NCBI RefSeq assembly: GCF_015594725.1
Contig: NZ_JADNRC010000002.1
Span: forward strand, 310,001 to 374,000
Length of the DNA stretch: 64,000 bases
DNA from: Flavobacterium sp. ALJ2
Lineage (GTDB): Bacteria; Bacteroidota; Bacteroidia; Flavobacteriales; Flavobacteriaceae
Direction: 5' to 3'
Positions 1 to 7,442 of the stretch are shown here, in pieces. The position numbers and the translations under genes were made by a program. How positions within the stretch are numbered: position 1 is the stretch's first letter; each line of letters starts with the position of its first letter. The notes beneath the pieces are model-generated. The model worked only from the letters and a program-made list of their open reading frames with translations. It was not told where the DNA came from and did not search any database.

Positions 1-709
1 ATTGGCCTGATTGAACAGTGCTATATACTTTTGCTATAGCTGCTTTAATTTTTTGTGTAGCTGCTTCAATCGTCATTCCAGAAACAGCAATTTGACCAAC
101 ATATTGTATTGTGATTTTTCCTTCAACACTAACGGGAATATTATCTTCGAATTCCTGAACACCATAAACGCTTACTTCTAATTCATCGCCTGGCCCAAGA
201 ACATAATTCATAGGTGTTGCCATCTTTAAATCTGGTTCAAAATTCAATGTAGGCTTATCAAATAATTCAGAACCAAAAATTAAAGCATTTATCGAATCTT
301 TAATCTTATCATTAATAATCTCTTGTTGTTTCCTTCCAAACTCAGTCTTTTTATTTTTATCCTTAGAATCTTCATCCTTTGAATTCTTATCCTTTGAATT
401 CTTATCCTTAGAATCTTTATCTTTAGAATCCTTCTTTTTGGGATCTTTTCTAGAAAGTTCTTCCAATCTTTTTTTCAATTTAGAAAGCTCAGATTCACTC
501 ATCCCTTTTGATAAAATTACATCCTCTACATCATCAATCGTAAGATTATTATCTTCTAATTGATTTTTGATTTTATTAATATCACTATCAGATAAATAAT
601 CGACCTTAACAGTACTTAAGTCTTTAGACTTTAGAATATCTTGAGCTGACATATTTAATGACACCAAAAGAGTAAAAAATAATATGAGTACTGCCGTTAT
701 CTTTTTCAT
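1..709 (-). CDS. Polysaccharide export protein, SLBB/Wza family (3' part beyond window)
   Basis: The reading frame is open from an ATG at 709 to the window edge (236 codons), so only the N-terminal part is present. It begins with a signal peptide (MKKITAVLILFF..., cleavage near SA-QD, about residue 21). A charged segment follows, including a Lys/Asp/Ser repeat at about residues 93-117. The start of a polysaccharide-export domain lies from about residue 165 (LGPGDELEVSVYG, later GKITIQYVGQI). Proteins of this family form or gate the outer-membrane channel for capsule or exopolysaccharide. It has no lipobox cysteine, unlike the shorter Wza-type lipoprotein at 9900-10697, so the locus carries two different export proteins. 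It lies 70 bp downstream of rmlB on the same strand. The family is fairly sure; the full length is unknown. Confidence 0.8.
   Translation of the reverse strand, partial: MKKITAVLILFFTLLVSLNMSAQDILKSKDLSTVKVDYLSDSDINKIKNQLEDNNLTIDDVEDVILSKGMSESELSKLKKRLEELSRKDPKKKDSKDKDSKDKNSKDKNSKDEDSKDKNKKTEFGRKQQEIINDKIKDSINALIFGSELFDKPTLNFEPDLKMATPMNYVLGPGDELEVSVYGVQEFEDNIPVSVEGKITIQYVGQIAVSGMTIEAATQKIKAAIAKVYSTVQSGQ
359..433 (-). repeat. Five tandem 15-bp units coding a Ser-Lys-Asp repeat
   Basis: Five consecutive 15-bp units (359-373, 374-388, 389-403, 404-418, 419-433) differ by a few substitutions. Units two and three are identical. On the minus strand they encode repeats of the type SKDKN/SKDKD inside the SLBB export protein. 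The insert is hydrophilic, lies between the signal peptide and the export domain, and is probably a flexible periplasmic linker. The near identity of the units suggests copy-number change by slippage. Confidence 0.8.
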
Positions 710-739
710 ATAGTTTGTTTTAATAAAATTCATTTAGAC

Positions 740-791
740 AATTTCTAATTCAATATTCTGAATTAGAAATTACAAATATTTAAGAATATTG
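740..791 (-). promoter_or_regulatory. Overlapping hairpins between rmlB and the second export gene
   Basis: Positions 740-751 pair perfectly with 760-771 (12 bp, 8-nt loop). The loop plus one stem base (751-759, CAATATTCT) is also perfectly complementary to 783-791, which contains the last three codons of rmlB. The two pairings use overlapping bases, so the transcript could switch folds or form a pseudoknot-like structure. No U-tract follows the hairpin on the minus strand, so it is not a standard intrinsic terminator. A role in expression of the downstream export gene is only an inference. Confidence 0.45.
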
Positions 792-1826
792 TTTTTTATA
801 ATAATCTTTATAGGTTCCAGAAGTAACATTTTGTAACCACTGTTCGTTACTTAAATACCAATTTATAGTTTTTTCTAATCCCTCTTCAAAAGTCACTGAA
901 GGCTTCCAACCTAGTTCAGTATTAATTTTTGAAGCATCAATTGCATAGCGCAAATCATGCCCAGGTCTATCTTTTACGTAAGTTATCAATTCTTGAGAAG
1001 TCCCTTTATCTCTTCCTAATTTCTCATCCATGATTTGACACAATAATTTCACCAAATCAATATTCTTCCATTCATTAAAACCTCCAATATTATAAGTTTC
1101 ATGATTTTTTCCTTCATGAAATACTAAATCAATAGCAATAGCATGATCTTCAACAAATAGCCAATCACGTGTATAATTACCATCTCCATATACTGGTAGT
1201 GGTTTATTATTGATAATATTATTAATAAAAAGTGGAATTAATTTTTCTGGAAAATGATAAGACCCATAATTATTGGAACAATTTGTTAAGACATAAGGCA
1301 AACCGTAAGTTTCTCCATAAGCTCTTACAAAATGATCTGAGCTAGCTTTTGAAGCTGAATAAGGGGAATTAGGATCATATGCCGTTTTCTCTGTAAATAA
1401 TCCTTCAGCACCAAGCGACCCATAAACTTCATCAGTACTAATATGATAAAATCTTTTTCCTTCGGTGTTTCCTTTCCATTGATTTTTTGCTGCATTCAAC
1501 AAATTCATTGTACCAATAACATTCGTTTTTACAAACGAAAGTGGATCTTCTATTGAGCGATCTACGTGAGACTCTGCTGCTAAATGCAGAACTCCTTCAA
1601 ACTCATTTTCTGAAAAAAGGTTATTTATAAAAGACTCATCGACTATATCCCCTTTAACAAAAGTATAATTTGGCTCATCTTCAATATCTTTTATATTCTC
1701 CAAATTACCTGCGTAAGTCAGTACATCTAAATTAAAAATATGATATTGTGGATATTTTGTCACAAAATGCCTCACTACATGCGAACCAATAAATCCAGCC
1801 CCACCAGTTATAAGTATTTTTTTCAT
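780..1826 (-). CDS. rfbB: dTDP-glucose 4,6-dehydratase (RmlB)
   Basis: This is an extended short-chain dehydrogenase of 348 aa that converts dTDP-glucose to dTDP-4-keto-6-deoxyglucose, the second step towards dTDP-rhamnose and other deoxysugars. The NAD-binding glycine motif GGAGFIGSH is at residues 8-16. The Thr-Asp-Glu set typical of the dehydratases is at 131-133 (STDEVYG), and the Tyr156-x3-Lys160 pair is in YSASK. The length is normal. Its stop lies 70 bp before the export gene, and its start lies 6 bp after the manC stop, so it is translated from the same message. rmlA, rmlC and rmlD are not in the window, so the end product of this branch cannot be named. Confidence 0.95.
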   Translation of the reverse strand: MKKILITGGAGFIGSHVVRHFVTKYPQYHIFNLDVLTYAGNLENIKDIEDEPNYTFVKGDIVDESFINNLFSENEFEGVLHLAAESHVDRSIEDPLSFVKTNVIGTMNLLNAAKNQWKGNTEGKRFYHISTDEVYGSLGAEGLFTEKTAYDPNSPYSASKASSDHFVRAYGETYGLPYVLTNCSNNYGSYHFPEKLIPLFINNIINNKPLPVYGDGNYTRDWLFVEDHAIAIDLVFHEGKNHETYNIGGFNEWKNIDLVKLLCQIMDEKLGRDKGTSQELITYVKDRPGHDLRYAIDASKINTELGWKPSVTFEEGLEKTINWYLSNEQWLQNVTSGTYKDYYKKQYS

Positions 1827-1832
1827 TTTAAC

Positions 1833-2840
1833 TTAATTTAATAATTCAGAGTTCTGACTCTCTAATTCGCCATATAAATCCTTAACATCTTGTGAGTTTT
1901 CTTTTTGCAAAATCAAATTAGCTGTGTCAGTATGTACAAAAATAGTATTTTTTAATCCCAAAAATGTTGTATGCTTATCAGAACCTATAACCATATTCCC
2001 AAACTTATCTACAAAATGTCCTTTAGTAATTAAATAATCATATACTGACTCAAAAGATCCTAAATCAGACCAAGCAAAAGCTGCCGGTACTACTTTTATT
2101 TTTTTACTACGCTCCATAACAGCATAATCGATACTTATAGAAGGAATCTCTAGTGATAAACCTAAATCTAGATTACCATTTTTGTTGTTCTCCCACGCTT
2201 TTTTAGACTTCTCATATACTTCAGGCTGATATGCCTTTAATTCCTCTAATAAAATACCTGCTTTAAAACAAAACATCCCACTGTTCCATAAAAAATTACC
2301 TCTTGCGATAAAATTCTTAGCTGTAACACTATTAGGTTTTTCACGAAAAGAAATCACATTATCCCCTTTTGATTCGATATAGCCGTATCCTGTTTCTGGT
2401 TTTGTGGGCACAATTCCAAAAGTTACAATATAACCTTCATCAGCCTTGGCAATTGCATTTTTTATAGCTTCGTTGTACTTATCCATTTCGTCAATAATAT
2501 GATCCGAAGGCGTTACGATTAATATATCGTCAGGTCGTGATGCAAATGCAGCAAACGCAATAGCAGCTGCTGTATTTCGAGGAGTTGACTCTATAATATT
2601 AATATAATCCTTTCCTAACTTCTTCATTACCTTCTCACTCAGATGACAGTTATCAACATTTCCTACAACCATAACTTTATCTGCCAAATTAGCATTTCGT
2701 TCTACTGTCATTTCAAACAATGATTTCTCTTCAAATATCTCTAAGTATTGTTTAGGCATGCTTTTACGAGAAAGTGGCCATAATCTACTTCCAACTCCCC
2801 CTGTTAAAATAACATGTATAATTGAATTCTCTATCTTCAT
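1833..2840 (-). CDS. manC: Mannose-1-phosphate guanylyltransferase
   Basis: A nucleotidyltransferase of 335 aa that makes GDP-mannose from mannose-1-phosphate and GTP. The pyrophosphorylase signature TGGVGSRLWPLSRK followed by PKQY is at residues 13-32. TPSDHII and the product-site region ETGYGYI also match the GDP-mannose pyrophosphorylase family. The protein stops where the nucleotidyltransferase part ends, so it lacks the C-terminal phosphomannose isomerase domain of the bifunctional proteobacterial ManC/AlgA proteins. A separate manA would be needed. It sits 6 bp upstream of rmlB and 27 bp downstream of the sugar dehydrogenase, consistent with one operon. Confidence 0.92.
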   Translation of the reverse strand: MKIENSIIHVILTGGVGSRLWPLSRKSMPKQYLEIFEEKSLFEMTVERNANLADKVMVVGNVDNCHLSEKVMKKLGKDYINIIESTPRNTAAAIAFAAFASRPDDILIVTPSDHIIDEMDKYNEAIKNAIAKADEGYIVTFGIVPTKPETGYGYIESKGDNVISFREKPNSVTAKNFIARGNFLWNSGMFCFKAGILLEELKAYQPEVYEKSKKAWENNKNGNLDLGLSLEIPSISIDYAVMERSKKIKVVPAAFAWSDLGSFESVYDYLITKGHFVDKFGNMVIGSDKHTTFLGLKNTIFVHTDTANLILQKENSQDVKDLYGELESQNSELLN

Positions 2841-2867
2841 AATTTATCTAAAAACGGATATTATATT

Positions 2868-4151
2868 CTATAATCTACTATCTGCAATATTTCCTAAAAT
2901 CCCTTTTACATCGTACAACAAGCTATTCTCTTTTTGTAATTCTGAAAAGTTTAAATTTAAAAATTCAGCATGAGCTACACCTAGCACAACGGCATCAAAT
3001 TTTTGATTTGGGATTATATTCGTTATATCTAATTTATATTCTTTATGTACTTCTTTTAAACTAGCTAATGGATCAAATATTGTAATTGCAATACCATATT
3101 CTTTCAAAGCCAGAATTAAATCAACAATTTTGGTATTACGAACATCAGGACAATTTTCTTTAAATGTAATTCCAAGCATTAAAAGATTAGCTCCATTTAC
3201 ATAAATCCCTTTTTTCAACATCAACTTCACCACTTGTGAAGCAATATATTCTCCCATACTATCATTTAAACGGCGTCCTGCTAAGATAATTTCAGGATGA
3301 TAACCAAATTCCTGAGCACGTTGTGCCAAATAATAAGGATCAACACCTATACAATGACCACCAACCAATCCTGGTTTGAATGGCAAAAAGTTCCATTTTG
3401 TTCCTGCAGCTTCTAAAACAGCCTGAGTATCAATATTCATTAAATTGAATATTTTAGCTAACTCATTTACAAATGCAATATTAATATCTCTTTGTGAATT
3501 CTCAATAACCTTGGCCGCCTCCGCTACTTTTATTGTTGGTGCTAAATGTGTTCCGGCTGTAATAACCGTTCTATATAATTCATCGACTTTTTTTCCTATT
3601 TCTGGAGTTGAACCCGACGTTACTTTTAAAATTTTTTCAACAGTATGCTCTTTATCTCCTGGATTAATACGCTCTGGCGAATACCCTGCGTAAAAATCAA
3701 CATTATATTTCAATCCTGATATTTTCTCCAAAACAGGCACACACTCTTCTTCAGTTACCCCAGGATAAACAGTAGATTCATAAATAACTATATCTCCTTT
3801 TTTTAAAACAGAACCAACTGTTTCACTTGATTTGTATAAAGGCGTTAAATCTGGCCTATTATTCTTATCAACTGGAGTAGGAACTGTTACTATATAATAA
3901 TTACAATCTTTTATGTCTTCTAAATCTGAACTACAATACAAACCAATAGCATCACCAGTTTTATCAAGTAAAACTTTTTGTAAAGTGTCATCATCAACTT
4001 CTAATGTTGTATCTGTCCCTGATTGTAAGGAGGCTATTCTTGATCGATTAATATCAAAACCAACAACAGAATATTTTGTAGCAAATAATCTGGCCAATGG
4101 CAAACCAACATAACCTAAGCCTATAACTGCTATTTTTACGTTTTTATCCAT
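2868..4151 (-). CDS. UDP-N-acetylhexosamine 6-dehydrogenase (WbpO/TviB type)
   Basis: A 427-aa nucleotide-sugar dehydrogenase that oxidises C6 of a UDP-sugar to the uronic acid with NAD. The N-terminal Rossmann motif GLGYVGLPLA is at 11-20. The catalytic cysteine is Cys267 in GGHCIGVDPYYLA. The pattern AGRRLNDSMGEY after the active site and the SGTDTTLEVDDD segment resemble TviB/WbpO UDP-GalNAc/GlcNAc dehydrogenases rather than UDP-glucose dehydrogenases. With the 4-epimerase at 6439-7416 it would supply N-acetylgalactosaminuronic acid to the polymer. Exact substrate is an inference. A new promoter lies about 100 bp upstream. Confidence 0.9.
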   Translation of the reverse strand: MDKNVKIAVIGLGYVGLPLARLFATKYSVVGFDINRSRIASLQSGTDTTLEVDDDTLQKVLLDKTGDAIGLYCSSDLEDIKDCNYYIVTVPTPVDKNNRPDLTPLYKSSETVGSVLKKGDIVIYESTVYPGVTEEECVPVLEKISGLKYNVDFYAGYSPERINPGDKEHTVEKILKVTSGSTPEIGKKVDELYRTVITAGTHLAPTIKVAEAAKVIENSQRDINIAFVNELAKIFNLMNIDTQAVLEAAGTKWNFLPFKPGLVGGHCIGVDPYYLAQRAQEFGYHPEIILAGRRLNDSMGEYIASQVVKLMLKKGIYVNGANLLMLGITFKENCPDVRNTKIVDLILALKEYGIAITIFDPLASLKEVHKEYKLDITNIIPNQKFDAVVLGVAHAEFLNLNFSELQKENSLLYDVKGILGNIADSRL

Positions 4152-4247
4152 TATTACTAGTTTTTTTAATTATTTTAATCATTTACCAACACAGCTTCGC
4201 TTATCCAAGTCACATTTTGACACAGATAAACGAACATACTATTTCGG

Positions 4248-4279
4248 CAAATATAACATAATAAGGTTATTAATTCAAT
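4248..4279 (-). promoter_or_regulatory. Bacteroidota-type promoter for the UDP-HexNAc dehydrogenase group
   Basis: On the minus strand the -7 box TATATTTG (4248-4255) matches TAnnTTTG exactly. ATTG (4276-4279) lies 20 nt upstream, one base off the -33 consensus TTTG. It follows a hairpin terminator and would start a message with a leader of roughly 90 nt for the genes from 4151 leftwards. Confidence 0.5.
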
Positions 4280-4381
4280 AGCAAAAACCATCGAAATAAT
4301 AAAAATCCATATTATCCAACCTGAAAAATCACAATAAGCTAAAGGTCAATTTAAAAAAACTATTAAGCCAAAATATTAAAC

Positions 4382-4414
4382 AAAAAAATCACTAAAATTA
4401 GTGACTCTTTTTTT
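4382..4414 (-). terminator. Hairpin terminator after the NusG-like gene
   Basis: A perfect 6-bp stem (TCACTA 4389-4394, TAGTGA 4399-4404) with a 4-nt loop is flanked by A7 on one side and a T-run on the other, so it could act in both directions. On the minus strand it ends the antiterminator message before the next promoter. The rest of the 302-bp gap (4152-4453) holds no gene that I can see. Confidence 0.6.
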
Positions 4415-4453
4415 CGCAAATCCTTACTTATAAACCAACCTTCTCTTGTTAAT

Positions 4454-4918
4454 TTATTTAAACTTAATCTTTAGCACACATCCCAACGTCTCTAAAACCA
4501 ATATATAATGATTATTAGATATCTCTTGCACAATTGCATCCTGATTACTAAATGCTCCTGAATCTAACTTGATTTTATCTCCTATTTTAAATGGAGTAAC
4601 TAAAACATCTCCAATATTGGGTGATTCTAAACTATTTTTAATAATCTTAATTTCTTCATCACGCACAATAGCTGGTTTTCCTAACCAAAACAAATAACGA
4701 ATAACCCCTGGAATTTGAAATACTAAATTCCTATCCAAATCTTCTAATTGAACAAAAACATAAGAATTAAACAGCGGTACTTCAACCTTTTTTTTCCTAT
4801 CCGACCATTGCCGCATTTGAATAATTAATGGACAATAACATCTGACCCCTATTTTATTTAATTGATCCGCAACTTTTTTTTCCCATTTGGGTTTCGTATA
4901 AACTACATACCAATTCAT
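4454..4918 (-). CDS. NusG-paralogue transcription antiterminator (UpxY family)
   Basis: A 154-aa protein with the NusG N-terminal fold: MNWYVVYTKPKWEKKVADQL at the start, YCPLI, and PLFNSYVFVQ at about residues 49-58. A KOW-like C-terminal part follows (FKIGDKIKLDSGAFSNQDAIV). NusG paralogues inside polysaccharide loci of Bacteroidota (UpxY in Bacteroides) let RNA polymerase read through the long capsule operon. The position here, in the middle of the sugar-nucleotide genes and just before a hairpin terminator, fits that role. It is clearly not housekeeping NusG, which lies with secE and rplK in other genomes. The antitermination target is not known. Confidence 0.85.
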   Translation of the reverse strand: MNWYVVYTKPKWEKKVADQLNKIGVRCYCPLIIQMRQWSDRKKKVEVPLFNSYVFVQLEDLDRNLVFQIPGVIRYLFWLGKPAIVRDEEIKIIKNSLESPNIGDVLVTPFKIGDKIKLDSGAFSNQDAIVQEISNNHYILVLETLGCVLKIKFK

Positions 4919-4985
4919 TACTAATTACTTTGTTATGAAATTTATCTATAAACATTAAAACTCTTAATTAATTACAATACGAATT

Positions 4986-6377
4986 TCATGACCCAATTCC
5001 TAAATATACAAATCCGATGTTTTTTAATTCTTCCTTATTTAATATATTCCTTCCATCAAAAATAAAAGCTGGTTTTTGCATTGAATCATAAATCTTTACC
5101 CAATCATATGCCACAAACTCATCCCACTCAGTCAAAACTGCAATTGCATGAGCTCCATTACAAGCATCATAAGCATTTTCAAACGTCGCAACTGCTTTAG
5201 TATTTTTCTCTAAACTTCTGGTTTCTAAATAACTTAAATCACTTAGCATTTTTTCTCTGGAAACTTTAGGATCATAAACAGCTATCTTAGCTTGTTCATT
5301 AATTAAATCATCTGCTACATAAATTGCTGCAGACTCTCTCGTATCATTTGTATCCTTTTTAAATGCCCAGCCTAAGAATGTTATTTTCTTGTCTGAAACC
5401 GTATTATATAGCGTCTTAACTATCTTATTTGAAAACCTTCTCTTCTGATGGTCATTCATAATAATTACCTGTTCCCAATAATCAGCCACTTCATGCAATC
5501 CATATGTTTTAGCGATATACACTAAATTTAAAATATCTTTTTGAAAACATGATCCTCCAAAACCAACTGAAGCTTTGAGGAATTTAGAACCAATTCTGGT
5601 ATCCATTCCAATTGCTCTAGCGACTTCATTCACATCTGCACCAGTTTTCTCACATAATTCAGACATTGCATTAATTGAAGATATCCTTTGTGCTAAAAAT
5701 GCGTTTGCTGTCAACTTTGACAACTCCGACGACCAAACATTTGTAGTTAATATTTTATCTGATGCTACCCAATTTGAATATACTTCTATTAAAGCATCTA
5801 TTGCTTCTTTGCCTTCTGATGTAGAATCTCCACCAATCAATATTCTATCTGGATTTAATAAATCCGTAACTGCAGTCCCTTCTGCTAAAAATTCTGGATT
5901 TGATAAGATTTGAAACTGAACTCCATTTCCTGTATTATCCAAAATACTTTTAATAGCCTCAGCTGTTCGTACTGGTAATGTCGACTTTTCGACTACAATC
6001 TTATTATCTTTTGCGATTTTTGCAATTTGCCTTGCACACAATTCGATGTACTTTAAATCTGCAGCCATCCCTTTCCCTTTTCCATAGGTTTTAGTAGGTG
6101 TATTTACAGATATAAAGATAATTTGAGCCTCATCTATAGCTTTTTCAACATCTGTAGAAAAGAATAAATTTCGGCCTCTGGCTTCAGCTACAATTTTATC
6201 AAGACCTGGTTCATAAATTGGTATATTATCAGTATCCTCATCATTCCATGCTTTGATTCTATCTTCATTTAAATCGACTACTGTAACTTGTATATGCGGG
6301 CATTTTTGTGCTATAACTGCCATAGTTGGCCCTCCTACATAACCTGCACCAATACAACAAATCTTTGTAATTTTCAT
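4986..6377 (-). CDS. ugd: UDP-glucose 6-dehydrogenase
   Basis: A 463-aa enzyme making UDP-glucuronate from UDP-glucose with two NAD. The Rossmann motif [11 protein letters not shown] is at 10-20. [21 protein letters not shown] and the catalytic Cys277 in [10 protein letters not shown] are all present. The sequence is closer to the long eukaryote-like UGDH form ([39 protein letters not shown]) than to the short enterobacterial form. It is 61 bp downstream of the epimerase and 67 bp upstream of the antiterminator gene. It is paralogous to the dehydrogenase at 2868-4151, so the polymer probably contains two kinds of uronic acid. Confidence 0.95.
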   Translation of the reverse strand: MKITKICCIGAGYVGGPTMAVIAQKCPHIQVTVVDLNEDRIKAWNDEDTDNIPIYEPGLDKIVAEARGRNLFFSTDVEKAIDEAQIIFISVNTPTKTYGKGKGMAADLKYIELCARQIAKIAKDNKIVVEKSTLPVRTAEAIKSILDNTGNGVQFQILSNPEFLAEGTAVTDLLNPDRILIGGDSTSEGKEAIDALIEVYSNWVASDKILTTNVWSSELSKLTANAFLAQRISSINAMSELCEKTGADVNEVARAIGMDTRIGSKFLKASVGFGGSCFQKDILNLVYIAKTYGLHEVADYWEQVIIMNDHQKRRFSNKIVKTLYNTVSDKKITFLGWAFKKDTNDTRESAAIYVADDLINEQAKIAVYDPKVSREKMLSDLSYLETRSLEKNTKAVATFENAYDACNGAHAIAVLTEWDEFVAYDWVKIYDSMQKPAFIFDGRNILNKEELKNIGFVYLGIGS

Positions 6378-6425
6378 CTAATTAAATTTACTAATGTTTT
6401 TATTTTATATTTTTTCATTCTACAT

Positions 6426-6458
6426 CAAAAGTATGCTCTTATTTTAAATTGTCCCAAT
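6426..6458 (-). promoter_or_regulatory. Possible internal promoter for ugd
   Basis: TACTTTTG (6426-6433, minus strand) matches the -7 consensus. ATTG (6455-6458), 21 nt upstream, is one base off TTTG. It begins in the gap between the epimerase and ugd and extends into the epimerase 3' end. It is a weak call because the motif is short. Confidence 0.3.
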
Positions 6459-7416
6459 ACCAACCTACAGCTTCTTTTAAACCTTCTTGCAATGAATATT
6501 TCGGATCGTATTCCAGCATTTTTTTTGCTTTATCGATACTTGCCAAAGAATGTGGAATATCTCCTGCTCTATTTGGACCGTACGTTACTTTTACCGAAGC
6601 TATTTTTGGATCATACTCAGATAAATATTTTTTTAAATATTCTACTAAATCATTTAAAGTGTTTCTATCCCCATATGCAGTATTATACACTGTATTAACT
6701 GCTTCTGGATTCTTAGTCGCAATAGCCAAAGCATTCATTTGAATCACATTATCGATATAGGTGAAATCTCGTGAAAAATTCCCATCACCATTTATCAAAG
6801 GACTTTCTAATTCCATCAATTGCTTCACAAATTTTGGAATAACTGCTGCATAAGCTCCTTGTGGATCTTGTTTTCTCCCAAAAACATTAAAATAACGCAA
6901 TCCTATTGTTTCTAAACCATAGGTTTTACTGAAAATTTCAGCATATAGTTCATTTACATATTTTGTAATAGCATAAGGCGATAATGGTTTACCTATTACT
7001 TCCTCCATCTTTGGTAATCCTTCTGAATCACCATAAGTAGACGAGCTAGCCGCATAAATAAATCGTTTTACTTTAACATCTCTTGAAGCTACTAGCATAT
7101 TTAAAAAACCCGAAACATTAACATCATTCGTCGTAATCGGATCATTTATGGACCTTGGAACGGAACCTAAAGCCGCTTCATGCAAAACATAATCAGCTCC
7201 TTGAACTGCTAAAACACAATCTGCAATGTTACGAATATCCCCTTCTATCAATTTAAAATTAACATTAGAAATAAAATCTTTTAAGTTATGTCGGTGACCT
7301 GTCGAAAAATTATCTAAACAAATAACTTTATGCCCTTGTCCTAAAAAATATTCACAAAGATTAGAACCTATAAAACCAGCTCCCCCTGTAATTAATATCG
7401 TATTTTGTGATTCCAT
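6439..7416 (-). CDS. UDP-N-acetylglucosamine 4-epimerase type SDR (WbpP-like)
   Basis: An extended SDR of 325 aa. The NAD motif GGAGFIGSN is at 11-19, and the catalytic Tyr148-x3-Lys152 pair is in SPYAITK. HEAALGSVPRSINDP (79-93) is characteristic of the WbpP/Gne group that interconverts UDP-GlcNAc and UDP-GalNAc (or their uronic acids). The gene is 26 bp downstream of wzc and clearly in its operon. Substrate choice among UDP-GlcNAc, UDP-GlcNAcA and UDP-Glc cannot be settled from sequence reading. The paired UDP-HexNAc dehydrogenase at 2868-4151 supports an N-acetyl sugar. Confidence 0.88.
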   Translation of the reverse strand: MESQNTILITGGAGFIGSNLCEYFLGQGHKVICLDNFSTGHRHNLKDFISNVNFKLIEGDIRNIADCVLAVQGADYVLHEAALGSVPRSINDPITTNDVNVSGFLNMLVASRDVKVKRFIYAASSSTYGDSEGLPKMEEVIGKPLSPYAITKYVNELYAEIFSKTYGLETIGLRYFNVFGRKQDPQGAYAAVIPKFVKQLMELESPLINGDGNFSRDFTYIDNVIQMNALAIATKNPEAVNTVYNTAYGDRNTLNDLVEYLKKYLSEYDPKIASVKVTYGPNRAGDIPHSLASIDKAKKMLEYDPKYSLQEGLKEAVGWYWDNLK

Positions 7417-7442
7417 AATTAATGCTTTTAAATTTTCCGATA

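Noticed and set aside
359..433. Possible CRISPR-like or regulatory tandem repeat
   Set aside because: The units are 15 bp without spacers and are in frame within a gene, so they are coding repeats.
4934..4989. ATGAAATT/AATTTCAT inverted repeat around the end of ugd
   Set aside because: Only 8 bp with a loop of about 39 nt in AT-rich sequence; this can arise by chance.
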